Positions 16,816-23,675 of a stretch of DNA of 42,642 nucleotides are shown one piece after another. Each line of letters opens with the position of its first letter. The first letter of the stretch is position 1. This DNA comes from Wenzhouxiangellaceae bacterium (GTDB lineage: Bacteria > Pseudomonadota > Gammaproteobacteria > Xanthomonadales > Wenzhouxiangellaceae), in the NCBI GenBank assembly GCA_007695005.1, contig REEQ01000088.1, forward strand, positions 1-42,642, read 5' to 3'. The notes under the pieces are model-generated. The model ran no database searches. It saw nothing but the letters and a program-made list of their open reading frames with translations, and had not been told where the DNA came from. The position numbers and the translations under genes are program-made.

Positions 16816-17781
16816 ATGGCGAAATTTCTGAGCTCGAACCTGGTCTGGGCCTTGCTGGTCATGGCCGTGCCGCTGAGCCTGCTGCTGGCCGCCAGTGCCG
16901 GCAGTACCGGCTGGCACTGGCCCTGGGCGCTGGATGAAACCATGCAGCGGGTGGTGCTGGAGCTGCGCCTGCCGCGGGCGATTGCCGCCCTGGTCGTCGG
17001 CAGCCTGCTGGCCCTGGCCGGTTGCCTGATGCAGGTGCTGCTGCGCAACCCGCTGGCCGACCCCTACGTGCTGGGGCTGTCCGGTGGCGCGGCCGCCTTT
17101 GCCCTGGCCGGGATGATGTTCGGCCTGAGCTTCATTCCCGTACCCGTACTGGCCTTTTGCGGCGCCCTGCTCAGCCTGCTGGTGGTGTTCGTGCTGGCCC
17201 GCGGGCGCGGCCCCTGGAGTACGACCCGAGTGCTGCTGACCGGGGTGGTGGTGGCCGCCGGCTGGGGCGCGCTGATTTCGCTGATGCTGGCCACCGGCCC
17301 GGATGCCAGCCTGCGCAGCATGCTGTTCTGGCTGATGGGCGATTTGAGCCATGCCCGCCTGTCGGCCTGGTGGCTGTTGCCGCTTGGCGCTGGTCTCGCC
17401 CTGCTGTGGCTGCGCGCGCGCAGTCTGAACGTGATGAGCGCCGGTGCACTGCAAGCCGCCCTGCTCGGCGAATCCAGCCAGGCGCGGTTCTGGGAAATCT
17501 ACCTGGTTGCCTCGCTGCTGACCGGACTGGCCGTGTCGATGGCCGGCGCCATCGGCTTTGTCGGCCTGATCATTCCGCACCTGATGCGCCTGATCGTCGG
17601 CAGCGATCATCGTCGCCTGCTGCCGGCCGCGGCGCTGTTCGGCGGCAGTTTCCTGGTCCTGGCCGATACCCTGGCCCGCACCGTGCTGGCGCCACGTCAG
17701 CTCCCGGTGGGGGTACTGACCGCCCTGATCGGCGTGCCGCTGTTTCTGCTGCTGCTCAACCGTGCGGTGAGGATTCGCTAG
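16816..17781 (+). CDS. btuC: FecCD-type ABC permease, probable cobalamin permease BtuC
   Basis: A 321-residue polytopic membrane protein of the FecCD family with about nine or ten helices. The signatures LALAGCLMQVLLRNPLADPYVLGLSGGA, GAIGFVGLIIPHLMR and RQLPVGVLTALIGVPLF are present. The family imports B12, haem or ferric siderophores. B12 is inferred from the nearby riboswitch-controlled btuB. ATG 16816 is chosen over the in-frame TTG at 16807. The TAG stop (17779-17781) is part of the CTAG flanking the palindromic element that separates this gene from its ATPase partner. No gene for a binding protein (BtuF) lies nearby. Confidence 0.85.
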   Translation: MAKFLSSNLVWALLVMAVPLSLLLAASAGSTGWHWPWALDETMQRVVLELRLPRAIAALVVGSLLALAGCLMQVLLRNPLADPYVLGLSGGAAAFALAGMMFGLSFIPVPVLAFCGALLSLLVVFVLARGRGPWSTTRVLLTGVVVAAGWGALISLMLATGPDASLRSMLFWLMGDLSHARLSAWWLLPLGAGLALLWLRARSLNVMSAGALQAALLGESSQARFWEIYLVASLLTGLAVSMAGAIGFVGLIIPHLMRLIVGSDHRRLLPAAALFGGSFLVLADTLARTVLAPRQLPVGVLTALIGVPLFLLLLNRAVRIR

Positions 17782-17811
17782 TGTACCCCGCCAAACACTC
17801 TGTGACTTATA

Positions 17812-17907
17812 GAGCGCGCCTGAGCCGACAGTGCAAGGCGCGACCCGCAGTGAATGGCAAGCCCTTTACAAGGGGCGCAACGCCGCAATGTCGGTTCAGG
17901 CGCGCTC
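17812..17907. repeat. Internal hairpin 1 of the palindromic element
   Basis: A 19-bp arm (17812-17830, starting GAGCGCGCCTGAG) pairs with 17889-17907 with one G/T-type mismatch. The 58-base loop contains TGCAAGGC, GAATGGCA and AACGCCGCA. These blocks reappear, in inverted orientation, in the loop of hairpin 2. Confidence 0.8.
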
Positions 17908-17914
17908 CCGAAGG

Positions 17915-18013
17915 GCGAGTCGGAGAGCGTTCACCTGCGGCGTTCTATCTCTTGGCAAGGACGCTGCCATTCCCAGCGAGACAGGCCTTGCAGCTAAACG
18001 CTCTCCGACTCGC
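17915..18013. repeat. Internal hairpin 2 of the palindromic element
   Basis: A perfect 17-bp arm (GCGAGTCGGAGAGCGTT, 17915-17931) pairs with 17997-18013. The loop, read on the minus strand, has TGCAAGGC, GAATGGCA and AACGCCGCA in the same order as the loop of hairpin 1. The stems of the two hairpins are unrelated in sequence. Confidence 0.8.
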
Positions 18014-18046
18014 TAGAAGTTACAGAGTGTTTGGCGGGGTACACTA

Positions 18047-18823
18047 GTGGCGCTGCTCAGTACCAAGGGTTTATCCGTCCAGATCGGCGATGTCGTCGTC
18101 GTCGAGAACTTGAGCATCGAGGTGGGCCCGGGCCAGTTCTGGGGCCTGCTCGGGCCGAACGGGGTCGGCAAGACCACCTTGCTGAAAACACTGGCCGGAG
18201 TGCATCCCGCCCGCGCCGGCCAGGTACTGCTGGACGGCAAGCCGCTGGGCGCGCTGAAACGGCGCACGATTGCCCGGCGCCTGGGCATGTTGCCGCAGCA
18301 CACCCAGTATGTCTTTGAAGCCTCTTGCGAACAGACCGCGCTGGTCGGTCGCCACCCGCACCTGCGCGCCTGGGACCGGGAAAGCGCGGCCGACCGGGCC
18401 ATGGCCCGGCAGGCACTGGCATCGCTGGGGCTTGAAGAACTGGCCGAGCGCAGCTGCATGAACCTGTCCGGCGGTGAATCCAGGCGCCTGGCCCTGGCCA
18501 CGGTACTGGTCCAGGATCCGGCGGTGATGCTGCTGGACGAACCCACCAATCACCTCGACCCGGCCAACCAGGTCACCATCCTGGACGTGCTCGGACGCCA
18601 GGTCAGAGGGCACGACAAGGCCGCGGTGATGGCGCTGCACGAGGTCAACCTGGCCACCTGCTATTGCACCCATGTTTTGCTGCTGTACGGCAATGGGGAG
18701 TACGAGGCCGGGCCGACGGAGCAGCTACTGGACGAGCAGCGGCTCAGTCGCCTGTATCAGTGCAAGATGCGACTGGTCGACGACGGCAGCCAGCGGGTGT
18801 TTGCCGTCGCCGGTCAGTCCTGA
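18047..18823 (+). CDS. btuD: ABC transporter ATPase, probable BtuD
   Basis: A 258-residue ABC ATPase with Walker A GPNGVGKTT (about residues 36-44), a Q-loop, the signature LSGGES, Walker B VMLLDEPTNHLD and the switch His in ALHEVN. It would power the FecCD permease encoded by btuC. The start is GTG at 18047, whose G is the last base of the right CTAG. Its likely ancestral ribosome site (GTGAGGA near 17768-17774) is now 262 bp further away, on the other side of the inserted element. GGCGGGG (18033-18039) within the right terminal repeat is the only nearby purine-rich replacement. The gene ends overlapping the convergent methyltransferase by 10 bases. Confidence 0.88.
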   Translation: MALLSTKGLSVQIGDVVVVENLSIEVGPGQFWGLLGPNGVGKTTLLKTLAGVHPARAGQVLLDGKPLGALKRRTIARRLGMLPQHTQYVFEASCEQTALVGRHPHLRAWDRESAADRAMARQALASLGLEELAERSCMNLSGGESRRLALATVLVQDPAVMLLDEPTNHLDPANQVTILDVLGRQVRGHDKAAVMALHEVNLATCYCTHVLLLYGNGEYEAGPTEQLLDEQRLSRLYQCKMRLVDDGSQRVFAVAGQS

Positions 18824-19884
18824 CGCCGGCACACCAGCAAGCTGTGGCCCTGGCCGATCTGCTCATGCTCGCTTTCCAGCTTGAGCCCGGCCTGGTCCAG
18901 CAGGGGCAAAAGCTGGTCGCGGCGATAGAAGCGGCTGTTGCCGGTGGCCATGGCCGTGAAGTACAGGGAAATGGCATTGAGACTATAGCGGGCGGCATCG
19001 TGAATCTGCACATCGGGAAACAGCTCGATGATGTACAGGCGCGTTTCCGGGCCCATTGCCGACACGGCCCGTTTCAGTATCGAGACAATCTCGGGCTCTG
19101 AAAAGCAGGCCAGCAGCTGGCTCATGACCATGGCATCGGCACCGGCCGGCAGTTCCAGAGCGGGATCCAGCAATTGGGCCGGGTGGAGCCTGATTCGGTC
19201 AGCAAGGCCCTCGTCGCTCAAGCGCTGCTGGGCCAGCGCGAGCACGTCCGGCAGGTCAACCAGGGTTACCTGCACCTCGCGATCATGGCGCAAGACGCGA
19301 GAGGCCAGGTTACCGGTATTGGCGCCGACGTCGACCACGTGGGTCGGATGGCGCTCGAAGATGCGCGGCACCAGGGCTTCAAATGCGCGTTCGGAGAAAA
19401 ACTGGTCAAAACGAAACCAGCTGCTGGCCGCCGGGTCCTTCAGCTCGGACAGGCCCTCGTACAGCGTCGCCCAGGGACCGAAGTGCGCCAGGCCGGCAGG
19501 CCGTTCTTCGGCCAGGGCTTCCGGCAGACGGGCCATGCCGTGATAAGCAAAATCGCGGGTGAAATCCATGTTGACCCGGGTCAGCTCGTCGTTGAGCAGC
19601 ACGCTGCCCAGGGCAGCCAGGGCCAGGCGCTCGCCGTTGCGCTCGATCAGCCCGATATCCAGGGCGAAGTCGGTCAGCACCGATACCGCGTAAGTACTCA
19701 GGCCACTGGCCTCACCCAGGGCTTGCTCGCTCAAGCCCTCGGCACCGGCTCGCTCCAGCGCATCCAGCAGGCCCTGGTCGCGCATGGCAATGGCGGCCCA
19801 GAAGGCGAACGGGGCAAACGCCAGGCTCTGGGCAGCCGACCGGGCCTGGCCGGTAGGCAGACGGGTTCTTTTTTTTCTAATCAT
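18814..19884 (-). CDS. SAM-dependent methyltransferase, O-methyltransferase type
   Basis: A 356-residue protein. The N-terminal half (about 15-110) is a winged-helix dimerisation-like domain, and the C-terminal half is a class I methyltransferase fold. It has VVDVGANTGNLASRVL (SAM-binding motif I), TLVDLPDVLALAQ, DAMVMSQLLACFSE and FYRRDQLLPLLDQAG. The layout resembles the acetylserotonin/hydroxyneurosporene O-methyltransferase group; the substrate is unknown. ATG 19884 lies in the first unit of a 13-bp tandem repeat and is followed by a run of eight A. The region upstream is AT-richer than its surroundings. A TATACT (20002-20007, minus strand) may be its -10. Confidence 0.85.
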   Translation of the reverse strand: MIRKKRTRLPTGQARSAAQSLAFAPFAFWAAIAMRDQGLLDALERAGAEGLSEQALGEASGLSTYAVSVLTDFALDIGLIERNGERLALAALGSVLLNDELTRVNMDFTRDFAYHGMARLPEALAEERPAGLAHFGPWATLYEGLSELKDPAASSWFRFDQFFSERAFEALVPRIFERHPTHVVDVGANTGNLASRVLRHDREVQVTLVDLPDVLALAQQRLSDEGLADRIRLHPAQLLDPALELPAGADAMVMSQLLACFSEPEIVSILKRAVSAMGPETRLYIIELFPDVQIHDAARYSLNAISLYFTAMATGNSRFYRRDQLLPLLDQAGLKLESEHEQIGQGHSLLVCRRQD

Positions 19885-19959
19885 TGACGGTAGTGATTGG
19901 CGATAAGTGATTGACGATAGTGATTGACGATAGTGATTGACGATAGTGATTGGCAATAG
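19881..19959. repeat. Tandem repeat, six copies of a 13-bp unit (TGATTGACGATAG)
   Basis: Units lie at 19881-19893, 19894-19907 (14 bases), 19908-19920, 19921-19933, 19934-19946 and 19947-19959. The three central units are identical and the outer ones have one to three changes. On the minus strand the array forms the immediate 5' leader and start codon of the methyltransferase gene. Confidence 0.92.
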
Positions 19960-20055
19960 CGGTGCTGTTTGGGCATGGGTACTTTGTTTTTTTGCGGTCG
20001 CAGTATAAGAAATCCTGGGCTTGCTGCTGTACGGATCGGGTTACCGACATTACTG

Positions 20056-20074
20056 AATGCGAATGATTTGCATT
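20056..20074. promoter_or_regulatory. Fur-box-like palindrome
   Basis: AATGCGAATGATTTGCATT is a 19-bp dyad with one mismatch. It matches the AATGnnAATnATTnnCATT form of many Fur sites in Pseudomonas-like bacteria. It lies 107 bases before the plus-strand gene at 20182 and 171 bases before the divergent methyltransferase. A weak plus-strand promoter (TTGCAT 20068-20073, 17 bases, TAGCCT 20091-20096) overlaps it. A further 7-bp hairpin GTCTCCA/TGGAGAC lies at 20098-20115. Confidence 0.5.
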
Positions 20075-20181
20075 TAGGATGATTGCTTGGTAGCCTTGTC
20101 TCCAGGCATGGAGACCGGCAGAGATCAACCTGCCTGATCAAACATCACAATCGAGCCCCTCGGCGACCAGGAATCATCGGC

Positions 20182-20805
20182 ATGAAGTTCTTCACCCACA
20201 GCTACGCACCGACCATCTCGGACCTGCCTGCCGGGCCCCGGGCCCGTCTGGCGCTGACAGAACTGGCAACGCACGACACGGTTGCCAGCCGCAAGCGAGC
20301 GCCCAACAAAAGCATTGCCCTGACCGACCCACAGTGCTGGCTGTTCTGGCTGCTGCGCTCCCGGCAGCCGTGCCTGGCCCTGGCGACGGGCGAGCTCCAG
20401 GCCGACTGGCTGATCCTCGCTGGCGCTGCAGTCACCGCCAGCGCCGGCAGCCGCCTCTTGTTCGAGCCGGAATCGACAGCGGCCGGGGCGCTGGATTGTG
20501 CTGTCATTCGCGCCGGCCTTGATTGGGGCGTTCGGCGCATGACCCACGGCGAGAGCATCCGCGATGGCAGCTTGCAGGCCCTGATTCTGGCCTCGGGGGC
20601 TGCCGGCTTTGTCGACCAGCTGCTTGCTCGCCTGCCCAAGCTGGCCAATGGCGCCATCGTGGTCGGGCTGCTACCGAAAAACGACCGTGATCGTGCCCAG
20701 GATGTGCTTGCCCGTCTGAGTGGCATGGCACCCGGCTTCGATGCCATGGCCGTGGACTGCCAGCACCAGGCCTTGATCATTGCTGAATACAAGGGGGCCA
20801 ACTGA
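20182..20805 (+). CDS. Uncharacterised protein, first gene of the ATP-grasp run
   Basis: A 207-residue protein that I do not recognise. It has no signal peptide or membrane helix. The C-terminal half alternates hydrophobic strands and helices (LQALILASGAAGF, GAIVVGLLPKNDRDRAQ, HQALIIAEY), which suggests an alpha/beta fold. The N-terminal third is basic, with RKRAPNKS. ATG 20182 is chosen because AGGA (20169-20172) lies 9 bases upstream and the more upstream frame looks non-coding. It shares one base with the next gene (TGATG), so the two are probably translationally coupled. A Fur-like site precedes it. Confidence 0.72.
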   Translation: MKFFTHSYAPTISDLPAGPRARLALTELATHDTVASRKRAPNKSIALTDPQCWLFWLLRSRQPCLALATGELQADWLILAGAAVTASAGSRLLFEPESTAAGALDCAVIRAGLDWGVRRMTHGESIRDGSLQALILASGAAGFVDQLLARLPKLANGAIVVGLLPKNDRDRAQDVLARLSGMAPGFDAMAVDCQHQALIIAEYKGAN

Positions 20806-21242
20806 TGTGCCAGGCAACGCCTACCGGCCTGCTGGCGCTCGAGGCGCTGCGTCATCTGGCCCATGGCAGCTGCGACCCGAGCATCGAGCGCTGGTTGATC
20901 GAAACGGAGCTGCTGGAGCCGCTGACCGCGTTGGTCGATGTGGTCAGGGCAAGCGACCTAGTGGTCCTTCAACTTGATCAGCACAGCTTCGCGCCGCCTG
21001 GCAGCGGTGCAGCAAGGCCATTGGAAGAAGCCTTGCTGAGCGCCATGCGAGCAGCAACGACCCATCCCGAAGACATCCACGCCCGTCTGCAAGCCTGGCT
21101 GCCCGCAATGGCCTGCCAGGCTGCTGAAGACGCCCTGGTTGCGACCAGCGAATGCCTGATCTGCGCCAGCTGTCGCCAGCAGCGTTGGGCCGGAGTACAG
21201 GTTGGGGAGAAGGACAGAAGGCGGCGTAAACGCGACAATTGA
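20805..21242 (+). CDS. Uncharacterised protein with C-terminal CxxCxxC
   Basis: A 145-residue, mostly helical protein that I do not recognise. Near the C-terminus is ECLICASCRQQRW, a CxxCxxC cluster that could bind metal or an Fe-S cluster, followed by a highly basic tail. A further Cys is at position 2. It overlaps the preceding gene by one base and ends 25 bases before the ATP-grasp gene, so it probably belongs to the same transcript. Metal binding and any link to the ATP-grasp protein are inference. Confidence 0.7.
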   Translation: MCQATPTGLLALEALRHLAHGSCDPSIERWLIETELLEPLTALVDVVRASDLVVLQLDQHSFAPPGSGAARPLEEALLSAMRAATTHPEDIHARLQAWLPAMACQAAEDALVATSECLICASCRQQRWAGVQVGEKDRRRRKRDN

Positions 21243-21267
21243 CTTCGGATGCGCTAGGCTTGGGTGC

Positions 21268-22710
21268 ATGGACTTCAGCGATTACACGGTCGGTGAGCTC
21301 CATGATGAGCTGATCGGCAAGGGTGGCCGGCCGCGGGCGGCGGCACGGGCGCTATGGAAGTATCTCAAAAGCCTGGACGCTGACGAGCTCAGCGAGCGGC
21401 GCAGCGCCTGCGAGGTGGCGGCCATGGTCGCCGGCATTACTTTTCGGGTGTATTTCGAAGACACCGGCGTTGATCGGGCGATGCCGTTTGACCTGATTCC
21501 GCGCGTGATCGCGCTGCGTGAGTGGCAGCAGATCGAGGCCGGGCTGAAGCAGCGCGTACGCGCGCTCAATCTGTTTATTGACGATCTCTACAACGACCAG
21601 CGCGTCATCAAGGATGGCGTGTTTCCGGCCGAACTGCTGACCGGCTCGGCCAATTTCCGCGAGCAGTGCCGCGGCTTTTCGCCACCGCTGGGGATCTGGG
21701 CCCATATCTGCGGCTCGGACCTGGTGCGCGATGCCGAGGGCACCATGTACGTGCTTGAAGACAACCTGCGCATACCTTCCGGGGTGTCTTACATGCTTGA
21801 GAACCGGCAGGTCATGAAGCGGGTCTTCCCCGAGCTGTTCGAAGACTCGGGCATCCAGCCGGTCGACGACTACGCCTCGCAGCTCTATGACACGCTCGCC
21901 TCCCTTTCGCCGCGGCCGGCCGACTATCCCAGCGTGGTCGTGCTGACGCCGGGCATGTACAACTCGGCCTACTTCGAACACGCCTACCTGGCCCAACAGA
22001 TGGGCGTGCAACTGGTCGAGGGGCGCGACCTGGTGGTCGATGAAAACGACGAAGTCTACATGCGCACCATCTCGGGGCTGGAGCCGGTGAATGTGATTTA
22101 TCGGCGCATCGACGATGACTTTCTCGACCCTGAAGCATTTCGCGCCGACTCACTGCTTGGCGTGCCCGGCCTGATGCGGGCCTGGCGCTCCGGCAAGGTC
22201 GCCCTGGCCAATGCGCCCGGCGCCGGGGTGGCCGACGACAAGGTGGTTTATTCGTGGGTGCCGGACATCATTCGCTACTACCTCGGCGAGGAGCCGCTGA
22301 TCAAGAACGTTCCGACCTACCGTTGCGAGGACCCGGACCAGCGCGCCTGGGTCATCGAGCGCCTTGACGAACTGGTGGTCAAGCCGGCCAATGAGTCTGG
22401 CGGCTACGGCATGCTGATCGGACCGCGCTCGACAAAGCGCGAACGCAAGGAATTCGCCAAGCTGATCGAAGCCGATCCGCGCAACTACATCGCCCAGCCG
22501 ACCCTGGCACTGTCAACCTGCCCGACCATTGTTCCGGGCGGGGTGGGCCCGCGCCACATCGACCTGCGGCCCTTCGTGCTGTCGGGCCAGGACACCTATG
22601 TCACCAACGGCGGCCTGACCCGGGTGGCCCTGAAGGCCGGATCGCTGGTCGTCAATTCATCCCAGGGCGGCGGCAGCAAGGACACCTGGATCGTGGACAC
22701 GGACCGCTGA
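21268..22710 (+). CDS. Circularly permuted type 2 ATP-grasp protein
   Basis: A 480-residue protein of the circularly permuted ATP-grasp family (DUF404/DUF407 type). Recognisable segments are MPFDLIPRVI, NLFIDDLYND, GIWAHICGSDLVRD, EDNLRIPSGVSYMLENR, ELVVKPANESGGYGM and GGGSKDTW. ATP-grasp enzymes form amide or ester bonds through acyl-phosphates. This group is predicted to ligate amino acids or modify peptides and occurs with alpha-E, transglutaminase and Anbu genes. The alpha-E gene starts one base after the stop. ATG 21268 is preferred because the family begins just there; 66 more bases upstream are in frame but overlap the preceding gene. Confidence 0.92.
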   Translation: MDFSDYTVGELHDELIGKGGRPRAAARALWKYLKSLDADELSERRSACEVAAMVAGITFRVYFEDTGVDRAMPFDLIPRVIALREWQQIEAGLKQRVRALNLFIDDLYNDQRVIKDGVFPAELLTGSANFREQCRGFSPPLGIWAHICGSDLVRDAEGTMYVLEDNLRIPSGVSYMLENRQVMKRVFPELFEDSGIQPVDDYASQLYDTLASLSPRPADYPSVVVLTPGMYNSAYFEHAYLAQQMGVQLVEGRDLVVDENDEVYMRTISGLEPVNVIYRRIDDDFLDPEAFRADSLLGVPGLMRAWRSGKVALANAPGAGVADDKVVYSWVPDIIRYYLGEEPLIKNVPTYRCEDPDQRAWVIERLDELVVKPANESGGYGMLIGPRSTKRERKEFAKLIEADPRNYIAQPTLALSTCPTIVPGGVGPRHIDLRPFVLSGQDTYVTNGGLTRVALKAGSLVVNSSQGGGSKDTWIVDTDR

Positions 22711-22711
22711 C

Positions 22712-23644
22712 ATGCTCTCACGCCTGGCCGAAAACCTTTACTGGCACGGACGCTACCTGGAGCGGGCCGAAGATCTTGCCCGCCTGATCAACGTCAATGC
22801 CCATCTCAACCTCGATCTTCCCTCGGGCTTGAGCGCCGGCTGGGAACCGCTGGTGCGGATTACCGGCAACGCCGCCCGGTTCAAGGCCGAGGAGCGGGAG
22901 GCCGGCGAACGCCAGGTGGTGCGTTTCCTGTTGTCCGACGAGGCCAACTCCGGATCGCTCAAGGCCACGCTGGAGAATGCGCGCGAAAACCTGCGCTCGG
23001 CCCGTGACCTGCTGCCGCGCGAGGTCTGGGAGCAGATGAACGGTCTTTACATCAAGGGCAACGAGCAACTGACCGGCAACCTGTCCAAGCGTCGCCGGCA
23101 CGAGTTCCTGCGCGAGCTGATCCTCGACTGCCAGCAGATCGCCGGCACCCTGCTGGGCTGCATGAGCCAGGATCATGCCTACGATTTCATCCTGATTGGC
23201 CGCTACCTGGAACGGGCCGACATGACCACCCGCATTCTCGAGGTGCGCGGCTACGACCTGCTGCCGGATGACATCGAGAACCTGAGTCCCTACGAGTCGA
23301 TTCAGTGGATGAGCGTACTGAAGTCGCTGACCGGCTACCAGATGTACCGCCGCCATGTGCGCTTGCGCGTCAACGGCAGCGACGTACTTCGCTTTCTGCT
23401 GCGCAACGATCAGTTCCCGCGCTCGGTGATGTTCTGCCTGCGCGCCCTGGAAGCCCTGATCGAGGGCCTGCCGGGCGAGGACGACCAGGCCCTGAGAGCG
23501 ATCACCCGCCTGCAGCGCACCCTGAATGAAACCAAACTGGTCGGACTGCGCGGTGAGCCGCTGGGCAAGCTGATGGACAAGCTCCAGATCGAACTGGCCG
23601 ACACCCACGAAGCGGTACGCCAGACCTGGTTCCCGTCGCTGTGA
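22712..23644 (+). CDS. Alpha-E domain protein
   Basis: A 310-residue all-helical protein of the alpha-E family. It begins with MLSRLAENLYWHGRYLERAEDLARLI, typical for the group, and has an internal echo in FILIGRYLERADMTTRILEVR, consistent with an internal duplication. The biochemical role is unknown. It nearly always accompanies circularly permuted ATP-grasp proteins and is presumed to work with them in the cytoplasm. The spacing to the upstream gene is one base. Confidence 0.92.
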   Translation: MLSRLAENLYWHGRYLERAEDLARLINVNAHLNLDLPSGLSAGWEPLVRITGNAARFKAEEREAGERQVVRFLLSDEANSGSLKATLENARENLRSARDLLPREVWEQMNGLYIKGNEQLTGNLSKRRRHEFLRELILDCQQIAGTLLGCMSQDHAYDFILIGRYLERADMTTRILEVRGYDLLPDDIENLSPYESIQWMSVLKSLTGYQMYRRHVRLRVNGSDVLRFLLRNDQFPRSVMFCLRALEALIEGLPGEDDQALRAITRLQRTLNETKLVGLRGEPLGKLMDKLQIELADTHEAVRQTWFPSL

Positions 23645-23675
23645 CAGCGACCGTCGACGCGGCCTTGAACAATTC

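Larger units (their letters stand above)
17782..18043. mobile_element. 262-bp palindromic MITE-like element in btuC-btuD junction
   Basis: The element has perfect 22-bp terminal inverted repeats (17782-17803 and 18022-18043, outer ends TGTACCCCGCC and GGCGGGGTACA). It is flanked on both sides by CTAG (17778-17781 and 18044-18047), which looks like a 4-bp target duplication. Inside are two long hairpins (17812-17907 and 17915-18013). There is no transposase gene, and the only open frames are short and unsupported. A target of this kind is known for some IS5-group elements, but the family here is not identified. Removing the element and one CTAG would restore a TAGTG stop/start overlap between btuC and btuD. 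Confidence 0.82.

Noticed and set aside
17831-18016. Short open frame inside the palindromic element
   Set aside because: It is explained by the hairpin arms and loops; composition is Arg/Ser-rich and there is no ribosome site or transposase motif.
19881-19959. CRISPR array
   Set aside because: Units are 13 bp, directly adjacent with no spacers, and no cas genes are nearby; it is a simple tandem repeat.
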